A stretch of 64,000 bases of DNA, from NCBI GenBank assembly GCA_030849065.1, contig JASAON010001609.1, forward strand, positions 1 to 64,000, given 5' to 3'. Each line of letters begins with the position of its first letter. The stretch's first letter is position 1. A model generated the notes under the pieces. The model made no database searches and was not told the DNA's origin. It was given only the letters and a program-made list of their open reading frames with translations. A program made the translations under genes and the position numbers. The stretch comes from Jaenimonas drosophilae. Its lineage: Eukaryota > Euglenozoa > Kinetoplastea > Trypanosomatida > Trypanosomatidae. Shown piece by piece: positions 48,916 to 58,075 of this stretch.

Positions 48916-49527
48916 TTAATGGTCCATGCGGCGGTGATGGTAAACGGCTGGCACAGCCCTTTCAAAGCCGTGGCTGCCGCTGCCCTCCTCCTCATGGTGG
49001 TGAGGAGGGCGGGGGAAGAAGGGCCGTGGGTGGTCTTCCTCACCCGTAAAGTTGTGGCGGCTCTCGTTGTGGTGGTGAGGCCGAGGGAAGAAGGGGCGTG
49101 GGTGGCCATCTTCATCCGTGTAGTTGTGGCCACCACTGTGGTTGCCATGACGGCGATGGCGGAAGAAGGGGAAGGGCCGTGGGTGGTCTTCCTCATCCGT
49201 AAAGTTGTGGCGGCTCTCGTTGTGGTGGTGAGGCCGAGGGAAGAAGGGGCGTGGGTGGCCATCTTCATCCGTGTAGTTGTGGCCGCCACTGTGGTTGCCG
49301 TGGCGATGGGGTGGGAAGGGTTGAGCCTCCACTGAGTCATCGCTGCCCACTGGGCCGTGGTTTTCCGTTTCCAGCCCCCGCATCCGCTGGCTCACGCGGG
49401 CTGCACCATCTCGCAGCACATCACTGCGCTCCTTGCGGGCCTCAGCGGTGGAGCAGAGCAGCAGCACCGCCAACACCACCACCGCAAGGGCCGTGGCATG
49501 ACGAACAAGGCCACGTGAGTATGCCAT
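48916..49527 (-). CDS. Secreted His-rich protein with 51-residue tandem repeats
   Basis: The ATG at 49527 (MAYSRGLVRH) gives 203 residues with a clear signal peptide (ALAVVVLAVLLLCSTAEA). The mature part contains two near-identical 51-residue units. Each carries HGNHSGGHNYTDEDGHPRPF and then HHHNESRHNFTDEEDHPRPF. Within each unit two half-repeats share the pattern His-rich, then Asn-glycosylation sequon (NYT, NES, NFT), then acidic, then HPRPF. No membrane span or GPI signal is evident, so the protein is probably secreted. Such composition suggests binding of Zn, Cu, Ni or haem, or pH-dependent behaviour. No family is recognised. Confidence 0.75.
   Translation of the reverse strand: MAYSRGLVRHATALAVVVLAVLLLCSTAEARKERSDVLRDGAARVSQRMRGLETENHGPVGSDDSVEAQPFPPHRHGNHSGGHNYTDEDGHPRPFFPRPHHHNESRHNFTDEEDHPRPFPFFRHRRHGNHSGGHNYTDEDGHPRPFFPRPHHHNESRHNFTGEEDHPRPFFPRPPHHHEEEGSGSHGFERAVPAVYHHRRMDH
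49020..49325. repeat. Two 153-bp tandem repeats inside the His-rich gene
   Basis: Two copies with a period of 153 bases (51 codons) differ at few positions, for example CACCCG against CATCCG in the aligned GTCTTCCTCA block. The high identity suggests a recent duplication and likely length variation between strains. Confidence 0.8.
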
Positions 49528-50476
49528 GTTTGTAAATTGGGTACCGCAAAGAAGAAAAAAAAGACGGAAGCAAGCGACAAATTCAAGTCGCACACAAGTG
49601 ACGAGTGTTTGGTAGTGTGAGAAGAGTACTACTTTCTGTGTAGGTCAATGAAGGGGTGAAGGGCAGGTGATGATGCGTGTGAGATGAGATGCTCAGAGAG
49701 GTATGTGGGTGAGAGTACGGGGCCCACAAAGAGCAATCAATGGGGTTGGTTGTGTGAAGCTTCAGCATCCACAGCGAAAGTGAATAAGTTGAAACGGAAT
49801 ATTTGGAAGAAATGAAAAAACAAAAATGAGAGTTGGATGACCATCATGGCGCAGGAGCGACTGCGAGAGCACAGAAGCATCAACCCCACGGGACGGACTC
49901 CGAGGAAAGCACGATGGCAAGATAAATAATGGTGGAAGAACTCACAGAAAAAAAAAAAAGAAAGAAAGTTCAGAAAAAAAAAATGTAACGTATGAATAGA
50001 AATGGAACCATAATGGTGGCATTCACAATGACATGTTCCCAGCTGATGTGCTAGGGCGACCACGTTGGGGGCGAAGTGCGACATGTTTTCGTTGCAAGAT
50101 GCGGTAAAAAAAAAAACACACAAAACACACAGAAAAGAGAGCTTCGCACTCATGCGGAAGTATATGTTGATGGTGTGCCACACGTGGAAGAAGGAGGTGA
50201 GATGGGCTCAGCTCCATCCAACTCACTCCAGCACATGATGGTCAGAAAGACAGAGTACGCGGTTTTGTGTGTAGGTAGGTGTGCCGTCGTACCTCAACGG
50301 GGATTTAACCCCCAAGATATGTGACGGACGGTGTGCAGAAAGAAGACGCCCCAGAAGGAAAGGAGTGTTCCGATCACGCACCAACACAAGCTTCACCCAT
50401 CAACAACAGCATTCATCATATATATATATATAAACGTTTAGTTGGAAGGACCAGCCTTCTTTTTTTCTCTCCTGCG
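49528..50476. other. Intergenic spacer, A-rich on the plus strand
   Basis: Several A runs (T on the sense strand) lie between 49810 and 50120 and a (TA)7 tract at 50419-50432. Open frames here read as Phe/Leu runs from those T tracts and are not convincing. It includes the leader of the His-rich gene at its left end and the 3' region of the mucin gene at its right end. Confidence 0.5.
50419..50432. repeat. (TA)7 microsatellite
   Basis: Perfect TA tract about 45 bases beyond the stop of the mucin-like gene. Confidence 0.85.
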
Positions 50477-52069
50477 CTAAAGTTGGCAGACGGACGATGA
50501 AACAAGCAACTTCCGCGTCTTCTCCACCTCCGACGCATAAATGAGCTCCGAGCAGGCGTTGGATCGAAGAGATGCCTCCAGCATCAACGCACTTGGCTGC
50601 AACCTCGTCGCAACAACACTGCCACTGTGGCTCGTGGACTGGGAAACGTACGATGTTGATGATGATGATGATGTGTGTGGTATCTCCCAGCAGTTGGTGA
50701 AGGTGTGTGAAACGAGGCCAGAGTTTGCCACGTTCTGCACAATGAGCAACAAGTGGTCCACGCGAACACAACGAAGGTCCTCCGTTTCCCATTGAAACAA
50801 CTCCACGATGCTCTTTCCGCTGCCAGCTGTGTGTATAGGGAAGTCGGTGTGCCAAACGGAGCTCACCACAGCAGAGACGTTAGTTGGGATGCGCGCAAAG
50901 CCAAGAACATCGTCCTCTGGCGCATCCGTCGTGGTTGTCGTGGTTGTGGTTGGCACATCCGTCGTGGTTGGCAGATCCGTTGTGGTTGTCGTGGTTGTGG
51001 TTGGCAGATCCGTCGTGGTTGGCAGATCCGTTGTGGTTGGCAGATCCGTTGTCGTTGGCACATCCGTCGTGGTTGTCGTGGTTGTCGTGGTTGTAGTTGG
51101 CACATCCGTGGTGGTTGGCACATCCGTCGTGGTTGTCGTGGTTGTGGTTGGCAGATCCGTCGTGGTTGGCACATCCGTTGTGGTTGTTGTAGTTGTGGTT
51201 GGCAGATCTGTTGTAGTTGTCGTGGTTGTTGGCGCGCACGTCGTAGTGGTCGGAACATCCGTCGTTGTGGGCACAGCCGTTGTGGTTGGCACATCCGTCG
51301 TGGTTGGCACATCCGTCGTGGTTGGCACATCCGTCGTGGTTGGCACATCCGTGGTGGTTGGCAGATCCGTTGTGGTTGTCGTGGTTGTGGTTGGCAGATC
51401 TGTTGTAGTTGTCGTGGTTGTTGGCGCGCACGTCGTAGTGGTTGGCACATCAGTCGTTGTGGGCACAGCAGTTGTGGTCGTCGTCATAGAAACCCAGCGA
51501 ACGCATGAGATGAAGTGAGCACGTACCTCCTCGGACGCATTGTTTCCACGTGGAAGTGCAATGAATGAATCCGTGCAGAGTGTGCCATCATCTCCATCCT
51601 TGGTGATGTTGGGAAGCACAAGAATAGAACCCCACGATCCGCTCTCATTCACCACGCCCGCCGCACTCGGGTTCAGCGTCGGGTCCACGACATGGCAGGT
51701 GTTGAAGGCATCATCGCACAGCTGCACGTGGCCCTCAAAACGTACGTCGGTGCGGGGCTGAGACACCTCCACACAATCACACGCCGTGGCAACGGGGATG
51801 GCCGTCGTGATGTTGGGTGCATCAGCAGGCGTGCAGGCCGTCTCAGAGAGGGTGATGTTGCCATCATCTGCGTTCAGCATGTAGGAAGTGAGAACCTTCA
51901 TCGGGTGCCTGAGCGCGGGAGGATTCTCTGAGATGGAGCACGCCTCCGTCGTCGCTCCGCACGAGAAGGTTGTCGCGGCAGCTCCTGGCTGGCCCAGGAA
52001 GCCCAACCACAACAACAGCACGCTGGCCATGATGGCAATTCCACGCGTTCGTTGATGGATGCGTTGCAT
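50477..52069 (-). CDS. Mucin-like secreted protein with a Thr-rich repeat stalk
   Basis: The ATG at 52069 (MQRIHQRTRG) gives 530 residues with a signal peptide (IMASVLLLWLGFLGQPGAAA). Residues 34-195 form a Cys-containing globular domain with several NIT/NES-type sequons. Residues about 195-390 are a Thr-rich stalk built of short units such as TTTDVP and TTTDLP, mixed with poly-Thr runs, a strong O-glycosylation target. The C-terminal 135 residues are a second globular region (DDVLGFARIPTNVSAVVSS onward) with two to three Cys. No C-terminal membrane span or GPI tail is visible, so secretion or attachment through a partner is likely. The layout resembles mucin stalks on other kinetoplastid surface proteins but no homology can be claimed. 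Confidence 0.78.
   Translation of the reverse strand: MQRIHQRTRGIAIMASVLLLWLGFLGQPGAAATTFSCGATTEACSISENPPALRHPMKVLTSYMLNADDGNITLSETACTPADAPNITTAIPVATACDCVEVSQPRTDVRFEGHVQLCDDAFNTCHVVDPTLNPSAAGVVNESGSWGSILVLPNITKDGDDGTLCTDSFIALPRGNNASEEVRAHFISCVRWVSMTTTTTAVPTTTDVPTTTTCAPTTTTTTTDLPTTTTTTTTDLPTTTDVPTTTDVPTTTDVPTTTDVPTTTAVPTTTDVPTTTTCAPTTTTTTTDLPTTTTTTTTDVPTTTDLPTTTTTTTTDVPTTTDVPTTTTTTTTTTTDVPTTTDLPTTTDLPTTTDLPTTTTTTTTDLPTTTDVPTTTTTTTTDAPEDDVLGFARIPTNVSAVVSSVWHTDFPIHTAGSGKSIVELFQWETEDLRCVRVDHLLLIVQNVANSGLVSHTFTNCWEIPHTSSSSSTSYVSQSTSHSGSVVATRLQPSALMLEASLRSNACSELIYASEVEKTRKLLVSSSVCQL
50915..51485. repeat. Coding repeat array of the mucin stalk
   Basis: Tandem 18-base units of the form GGCACATCCGTCGTGGTT and close variants alternate with GTTGTCGTGGTTGTG-type units, all in one frame. 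Longer blocks of about 180 bases also recur (compare 51130-51250 with 51310-51430), which points to unequal exchange or slippage. Confidence 0.8.
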
Positions 52070-52390
52070 GGTGGTGAAGGGCGGGTTGTTTGGATGTGAT
52101 GTTTGTGGTTTGTGATTTGCTGTTGAGCTACGTGTTGCAATACATGAATAGAGCAGAAACACAAAGGAAAGATGATGAAGATGAAGATGCTGTTGCTGTG
52201 GTGGTGGTGGTGGTTGCATGTACGATGTGCTGCCATCCATGAGCCACCAGCACCTGCTGATGTGATGAAGTATGCGAGAGAGAGAGAGAGGTAGCGGATA
52301 TGGTGAATAGGCGCTGGCGCACCGCACTTCCTCCATCACTGGTGTGTGCGGATGGATCGTGATTCGGTGAAAGAAGGGAATGTGCTGCCA
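52070..52390. other. Short intergenic spacer
   Basis: The mucin leader is CA-rich and G-poor on the sense strand for about 60 bases. A GA tract lies near 52273-52290. No gene is seen. Confidence 0.5.
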
Positions 52391-54127
52391 TCACACCACG
52401 GAGGATGGTGGTGGTGGTGGTGGGGCGATGTAGTCGCGCACACCATGAGCACTGATGTAGAAGCAGCACTCATCGCGTGTGGCGGATGCGCTCTTAATCA
52501 CCCGAGCCACACGATGTTGTTGGGCGAGGCTTCCGTGGCCGCGAATGACGTTTTCTGCGCCACCGCGACAGAAGCGGGAGGTGGCGGTGGTGTGGCTCTG
52601 AGCCTGTTGGTGAGCACCATCTCCCTCCACAGATGGCGTGGCGGCGTGGTGGCAGTAGTGGTGGTAGCTGAGGAGGAGGCGGTTGGGCAAACCGCCGGAG
52701 AAGCCGTCGCCGAGTGCGGGCACGAGCACCGTGCGCGGCGTCGGCGGGCGTGCGGAGGTTGGCGCCGATGTGTTGGGATCACCAACCGTCGTCGTCGTTG
52801 TCATGTGATTAGAAACAATGATGGCCACCTTCTTGCTGGATGCACAGTCCGTGAGGAGTTGGCGGCAACGACGAAGAAGCTGGGCACGTTGCCATGGAGC
52901 TGTACTGCCGTTTTGGTTGTGGTTGGTGCGTGAGGTGATGGAGGCTGGGGCCTCACAGGGCTTTGCATCTCCCACACGAAAGGGAGCCGCCACACTATCA
53001 ATGAGAATGAGCTGAATTGGCGCAGCCAGCGTAGAGCACACGAGCTCGTCAAGGGTGTGTAGCGTGGCCATGAACGATACGAGGTCCACCACACGAAGAT
53101 AGCGCACGCGCTCCAACACGTGTTGCAGCGTGAAGGAATCGCTGAGTGAATGGAGGAGTGCGTGGGTGGCGTCCGACGATGATGCGGGTGACGAGGACGA
53201 CGGCAGCAAGGCGGAATTATGAGAAGAAGATGAAGGTGAAGGTGAAGAAGCTGAAGAGATGGGCTCCTCCATCGCCGTACGTGGCCGCTTCTGCGTGCCA
53301 CTCGTGCGGGGCTGTGAAAGGAGGAGCACGTCCTTCACCCGTGCCACAGCCGCCGCCGCGACCTGCTCCAACCTCTCCGGAACGAAGCTTCCCTCCGTAT
53401 CAATGAATAAGCTGTAGCTATTCAGGCCGCCCAGCTCCACGGGCAGGCTGGCGTTGACGGCCATCTGAAGAAGAAGCTGCGTCTTGCCAGCTCCGGGTGG
53501 GCCGCTGATCTCGCACACCTCCCCAACAGCAAAGCCACCCCCAAGAAGGGTATCCAGCTGACGGCAGAATGTGGTGATGTGTTGTGGTTGGGGAGAAGAA
53601 GATGCATCGTTGGCCTGGCGGAGCTCACCCAGGGTGCGCATGGTGAAGGTTGGCCTCAGACCATGGCCTCCGCTGATGTGGCGCCGGGATGATGTGGAGG
53701 GGGATGATGATGTCCCGTGATGGCGCCAGAACAGCTCAACCAGCTCCAGCCACGCACGTGCGTCCAGGACGGAGGCTAATCGCGACGACTTCTGCAGTTG
53801 CTCCCACGCACGTCGTACCGCATCATGCGCCGCCACATGATCATCTTCTCGTGTGGTGGTGGTGGTGGTGGTGGTGGTGGTGTGTGCTGGCGCCATGGCA
53901 GAGCTGGATCCAATGCGAGAGGTGGGCACCCCCTCTGCATCCGCCACCGATGGAGAGGATGAGAGGAGGGCGTTGAGCTCTGCGGGCTGTGGTGGTTGTG
54001 GCAGCTCATCCAACGCCTCGAGCAGAGGTGCAAGAAGGGCGGCCACATCGGCCAAATACACGAGGCCTGCATCTTGCAGGTGCGACCGCAGCGATGGCCG
54101 CAAGCTGCTGCACGTCTCAACGAGCAT
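52391..54127 (-). CDS. RAD51C: RAD51 paralogue, RAD51C-like
   Basis: This is a RecA-fold recombinase paralogue acting in homologous recombination. The ATG at 54127 (MLVETCSSLR) gives 578 residues, longer than the roughly 376 of human RAD51C because of inserts. The core starts at ITTFCRQLDTLLGGGFAVGE (184-203). The Walker A motif is GPPGAGKTQ at 209-217. SLFIDTEGSFVPERLEQVAAA follows, and Walker B is LILIDSVAAPFR at about 405. Later blocks are SNHMTTT and LVPALGDGFSGG, then RVARVIKSASATRDECCFYISAHGVRD at the end. These blocks fit RAD51C better than RAD51, XRCC3 or RAD51B. Inserts include a run of ten Thr (83-92) and a Ser/Pro-rich stretch between the Walker motifs. Confidence 0.85.
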   Translation of the reverse strand: MLVETCSSLRPSLRSHLQDAGLVYLADVAALLAPLLEALDELPQPPQPAELNALLSSSPSVADAEGVPTSRIGSSSAMAPAHTTTTTTTTTTREDDHVAAHDAVRRAWEQLQKSSRLASVLDARAWLELVELFWRHHGTSSSPSTSSRRHISGGHGLRPTFTMRTLGELRQANDASSSPQPQHITTFCRQLDTLLGGGFAVGEVCEISGPPGAGKTQLLLQMAVNASLPVELGGLNSYSLFIDTEGSFVPERLEQVAAAAVARVKDVLLLSQPRTSGTQKRPRTAMEEPISSASSPSPSSSSHNSALLPSSSSPASSSDATHALLHSLSDSFTLQHVLERVRYLRVVDLVSFMATLHTLDELVCSTLAAPIQLILIDSVAAPFRVGDAKPCEAPASITSRTNHNQNGSTAPWQRAQLLRRCRQLLTDCASSKKVAIIVSNHMTTTTTVGDPNTSAPTSARPPTPRTVLVPALGDGFSGGLPNRLLLSYHHYCHHAATPSVEGDGAHQQAQSHTTATSRFCRGGAENVIRGHGSLAQQHRVARVIKSASATRDECCFYISAHGVRDYIAPPPPPPSSVV

Positions 54128-54318
54128 AACTGTGGGTGATGTGTGTTCTGCCTTTCTTAATAATAATGATGATGTGTGCGTGTGGGGGAAGGAGAAGGAG
54201 GACGTTCGTGGAGTATCGTATGAGCACTCTGCAGTACAGGCAACAACAACATTGGCAGAAACTGAAACATTGATCTCATCATCGTGCGTTTGGTGACGGA
54301 AGGAGGTGCATCCCATGC

Positions 54319-55575
54319 TTAGGTACGCATGGGCCGAAGTGCGTCAGTGAGTAGCGTCTGCGGGAGCGGCCACGCTCCGCCTTGATGCTTCAGACGCCGC
54401 AGCTGCAACTCCTGCACCGCACGCACATGAAGCCGTGAATCGGCCAGCAGAGATGGAGATGGAGATGAGCCAGAGCTTGTTGGTCCATCCTTCAGTGCCT
54501 CGAAGATGCTGCACGGCGGCACCTCGTCGGGGCACTCGGACGTGGGTGGAGAAGCATGTAAGGATGGAATAGGCCGGAAGCTCCGCTCAACGCTCATCTG
54601 CGTCCACGCACGCCGCCACGTGTGCTCCATGAGACACAACACAAACATGGAGAGAACCACCTCGGAGGTGGCCACCCTTGAAGGGTCTGCCTGACTCCCG
54701 CGAAGCTCATGCGTGGCTCCCGAAAAATCTTCACGCGCGAGGCACACACACAGCCGTCGCACATGTTGGCACCAGCGGATATTGGGCGAAAGGCACATGT
54801 TTGTATCATCTTCATCATCATGGTGAAGGAGGGCGGCCTCCACCTCCACCCACTCACGCAGGAGCGTTGCGGATCGCGTCTCGTCCTCAGTCATGACGAC
54901 GTACACCAAAAGAAGGCCACGCATAATCAGAAAATCTGCAACATCATCACCATCACCATCATCATCATCATCATCATTCATCTCTCCTCTCTTGTTGCCC
55001 GAGATACCCCTGACTGCAAGGCTCCACTCGTGCGTGTGTGGCGCGGCCGCCGACGACGTTAGTGCCGCCACCACATTTGTTGGATGGCAGCTAAAGACGT
55101 CACGAGCCAACGCGAGGCTCCAGCTGAGTTGCTCCGCATCCACCATCACGATGGCCAACCACACCGCCCAGACCCACACACGTTGTGCCAACGCATCTGT
55201 AGCGGCAGCGTCTGTCGAGGATGATGCCGGCGATGGTGTTGTTGGCGCCACCATCGTCTCAAACATGGCTTGTGTGGCGGCGGTGCGTGTAATGCTCTCT
55301 CCGCGGCATGAGGAAGAGGTGTTGGCGGTGGTGTTCGTAGGCCCAAGGTACGTGAGGAGCTCCTGCTTGATGCATCTCACTTGGCTCTGAATCATCTCCA
55401 CCTGCTGGAATGGTGCTGAGTGATGATGGGCAATCTTCATGTGCGAACACCACTGCTCCACCGCGTCTCGCAGGGAGGCGGCCAACACAGCAACGCTGCG
55501 TCGCTCGCCCGAGATGGTGCGGCGGTAGGGCCGTCGGAGCACCTCGAGCGGAATGTTGTCTGTAGAGCTTGCCAT
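54319..55575 (-). CDS. Unknown mostly helical protein, 418 residues
   Basis: The first ATG of the frame is at 55575 (MASSTDNIPL); an in-frame GTG at 55590 is not used. It is a soluble protein with amphipathic helices and no signal peptide. An acidic insert (DDDDDDGDGDD, near residue 205) comes from an ATC microsatellite. The segment WVWAVWLAIVMVDAEQLSWSLALARDVF and the later VADFLIMRGLLLVYVVM are helix pairs of TPR or alpha-solenoid type. No family is recognised. The gene lies only 191 bases upstream of the RAD51C-like start, the tightest spacing in the window. Confidence 0.65.
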   Translation of the reverse strand: MASSTDNIPLEVLRRPYRRTISGERRSVAVLAASLRDAVEQWCSHMKIAHHHSAPFQQVEMIQSQVRCIKQELLTYLGPTNTTANTSSSCRGESITRTAATQAMFETMVAPTTPSPASSSTDAAATDALAQRVWVWAVWLAIVMVDAEQLSWSLALARDVFSCHPTNVVAALTSSAAAPHTHEWSLAVRGISGNKRGEMNDDDDDDGDGDDVADFLIMRGLLLVYVVMTEDETRSATLLREWVEVEAALLHHDDEDDTNMCLSPNIRWCQHVRRLCVCLAREDFSGATHELRGSQADPSRVATSEVVLSMFVLCLMEHTWRRAWTQMSVERSFRPIPSLHASPPTSECPDEVPPCSIFEALKDGPTSSGSSPSPSLLADSRLHVRAVQELQLRRLKHQGGAWPLPQTLLTDALRPMRT

Positions 55576-56133
55576 GTGGATGAAGCTCACTCTTGACCAA
55601 CAACAACGAGAAGAACAAAGAAGAAGAGGAAAAATGAAGATGTGATGGTGATGAGCTCGCCATCTTCATGAAACACAATAGTGGCAGCACACCACTAGCT
55701 GGTGCAACTAGGAGCACATGTTGTTGTTGTTGTTGTTGTTGTGCGTGGTGAAGGTGTAGTGGGGAAGAAGAACCTCTGCAGGAGGGAGGTGGAGCACCAG
55801 AAGATGATGGTGTTGGTGCAGGATTCTATGCACCACGCTCACGCCTCAATTCCATCTCCATCATCACAATATCATTTACATGTTGTTGTTGTTTTTTTGG
55901 TACACATGACGCCGCCATCCACGCACACCCGCACACACACACACACACACACAGCACCAATAAACGCATGGCATCTTACTACTTCTTCGAGCAAGGAACC
56001 CTCGTGTGTGGTGCATGAGTGGGTGGCGACGGGAGAGCGAGCGAGTGCGGAGTGCGTCTTCACCCTACATCATCGTCATGGATTATACATCATCGTCATC
56101 ATGATCATCAACCACAGGACGTGGATGAGGATC
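55576..56133. other. Intergenic spacer with GTT and CA tracts
   Basis: A (GTT)8 tract lies near 55720-55742 and a CA tract near 55930-55953 (GT on the sense strand, 3' side of the upstream gene). A pyrimidine-rich sense-strand stretch at about 55595-55635 is a plausible splice signal for the gene starting at 55575. No gene is seen. Confidence 0.5.
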
Positions 56134-57753
56134 TTAGCCCTTGAGGAGGTGCATAATGGCAAGGCAGAACTCATCAAAGAAGAGCTTCTCCGATTCACGG
56201 AAAGCAAAGCGGTGAATGGTGTCTTCGGCCACCTTGCGCATCGCATTCTCACGCAGCTCTAGGCGCTTGGCATCATGGCGGGCAATCGCGCGCTCCATCG
56301 CGTTCATGGCGCGTGGTGCGGCCGATGATGGCCCACTCTTGGCCACCTCCCCTCCTTCAGCCGCTGACGAAGGTGCCTGGATCTCATCCTCATCGGAGAG
56401 ATGAAAAGCGCGCTCCTTAAAGTTCCTCTTGATGGCTCTACGGTACTCCTCCAGCTGCTCCATCGTGCCATCCACATCTTCGTAGAGGCCGTGGTGGTCC
56501 ATCGACACCAGCACACGTGTGAGCTCCTCGCTCGTAACGAAGGTGCGCTCGCGTTGATCAAGTGAGCGGAAGATTATGTCTGCCTCGGGCTCATTCAAGG
56601 AGCCGGCAGGGGTGAAGAGCTTCTGCAGCAGAGCTGGATGATAATGCAATGGGGGTGGGCGGTGTTTAGGGGCCTGCGCCATGGCCGCCTCCACCTTCCG
56701 GGCCTGCTCGTTGCTCTCATCCACGATACGTTGCTCATCCATGGAGAGCACCTCGTGATGTTCGGCGTTGAGGGAGTTGATGGGGTCTGTTGTGGCGTAC
56801 TTTTGGTAGCGGCGGCGGTTGTGAGACTCCTCCAGGCGCGGATTTGAGGCGCTCGTCGCGGAGGTATCGTTGGCATTGCGATAGAGGCACGGCGGCTCGG
56901 CATCGCGGGCTTCTTGCAAGCGCCGCATCGCCTCCACCGCGGCTTGGCTCTCGGCGAGCAGCTTCGCCGTCTCGGCAGCGATGCGCTTCGATCCATCGGC
57001 GTCAGCCTTGACTGCCTCGGCAATCATCTTTTGGTGGCGGTACTCCTGCAGCACCTTCACCCAGCACGTGAGGCACTGCTCGTAGTGGGAGAGCACCTCC
57101 TCACGCGGGAAGTGCGGCTTTGACGATGCCATCCATTGGCAGAACACCTCCTCCTCTGCTTCGTAGGTCTTGCGGAATTCAGTATCCATCCGCGTGCTCA
57201 GCACCGGATAAGCCTGTGAGAGCACATAGGCCTCCAACGAGCGGAGAAGATGATCTACGAAGGTCTGCCAAAAGTAGGTGATGGCGGCGATGATGTGCTT
57301 CTCCTCCATCTCATCCCCACGTGGGTTCGGCGCCACCTCCAGCTCCGTCTTGATCTCCACGTAGCACCGATTGAGACTCTGCGACACCTGCGAGACACGG
57401 TACGTCGTAACGGCGCGCTTCAGCCGCTTCGTACCCTCCACACCAAAAGGCGAGCGATGAAGCTCATCGGCACCACATGGGATGTACTCCAGCGAGACCG
57501 TGGTGAGAACATCATCCTCGTGGGTGGCGATGAGCTTCTCACGCAGGAGCGCCTCATCAAAACGCTTCAGGTTGAGGGTGCAGCGGCGAGCGCAGCCTAC
57601 TTTGGTGGATGGCACCGCCGTCTCGAGAACGCAGCACGTGATGACGTTGCTGATGGCATAGTCCTTGATGGCGTAGATGTCCTTGATCTTGTTGCCAACG
57701 GCGTAGGCGGGCACGCCCATCACGGCAGAGGAAAAGGCAGTACGTGTTTCCAT
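56134..57753 (-). CDS. Protein with SRPBCC-like N-terminus, coiled coil and EF-hand-like C-terminus
   Basis: The ATG at 57753 (METRTAFSSA) gives 539 residues. Residues 15-170 look like an SRPBCC (START/Bet v 1) lipid-binding fold. The pattern includes VGCARRCTLN, DEALLREKLIATHEDDVLTTVSLEYIP, an extended LKRAVTTYRVSQV strand, and a terminal long helix (IIAAITYFWQTFVDHLLRS). Residues about 200-290 are helical and probably coiled coil. Near 405-455 there is a degenerate EF-hand-like pair (EADIIFRSLDQRERTFVTSEEL, then MDHHGLYEDVDGTMEQL) lacking a full set of calcium ligands. The final 70 residues contain a second such region ending FDEFCLAIMHLLKG. The fold assignment is from pattern only and needs a structure search. 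No pathway can be assigned. Confidence 0.6.
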   Translation of the reverse strand: METRTAFSSAVMGVPAYAVGNKIKDIYAIKDYAISNVITCCVLETAVPSTKVGCARRCTLNLKRFDEALLREKLIATHEDDVLTTVSLEYIPCGADELHRSPFGVEGTKRLKRAVTTYRVSQVSQSLNRCYVEIKTELEVAPNPRGDEMEEKHIIAAITYFWQTFVDHLLRSLEAYVLSQAYPVLSTRMDTEFRKTYEAEEEVFCQWMASSKPHFPREEVLSHYEQCLTCWVKVLQEYRHQKMIAEAVKADADGSKRIAAETAKLLAESQAAVEAMRRLQEARDAEPPCLYRNANDTSATSASNPRLEESHNRRRYQKYATTDPINSLNAEHHEVLSMDEQRIVDESNEQARKVEAAMAQAPKHRPPPLHYHPALLQKLFTPAGSLNEPEADIIFRSLDQRERTFVTSEELTRVLVSMDHHGLYEDVDGTMEQLEEYRRAIKRNFKERAFHLSDEDEIQAPSSAAEGGEVAKSGPSSAAPRAMNAMERAIARHDAKRLELRENAMRKVAEDTIHRFAFRESEKLFFDEFCLAIMHLLKG

Positions 57754-58075
57754 GGTTGTGGCGAGAAGTAGGATGATGGTTGGTGTTGTGTGTGTGAGTG
57801 TGTGTGCGTAGAGAGAGAGAGCTCTACACAAAAGTGAAGATGGAGGCAAGCTGAGTGGTGGTGAGCCTACCAAAAAAAAGACCTACATCAACATGAAGGA
57901 GAAGAAGAAGAAAACACAGAGCAAATGTGTTGGAAGATGGATGAGCTCGCAACAACAACAACAACAACGTGGAGCAAATGTCCTAGGCATGACATCAGCA
58001 GCACATCTTGTGTGTGGGTATGTGCGTGTACGCGCATTTTCGTCGTCAGATTCCCACTTCCTCACTCAACTCCGC
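57754..58075. other. Short intergenic spacer
   Basis: The sense-strand leader above 57753 is strongly CA-rich. A CAA tract on the plus strand at about 57951-57969 reads as GTT on the sense strand in the 3' region of the TMBIM5-like gene. No gene is seen. Confidence 0.5.

Noticed and set aside
49737..50183. Minus-strand frame of 148 codons with Phe and Cys runs
   Set aside because: The Phe runs come from T tracts in an untranslated region; there is no domain and no splice-signal spacing that supports it.
50753..51518. Two long plus-strand frames of Val/Gly/Trp repeats across the mucin stalk
   Set aside because: They are antisense readings of the Thr repeat array; only the minus-strand frame has a signal peptide and Cys domains at its ends.
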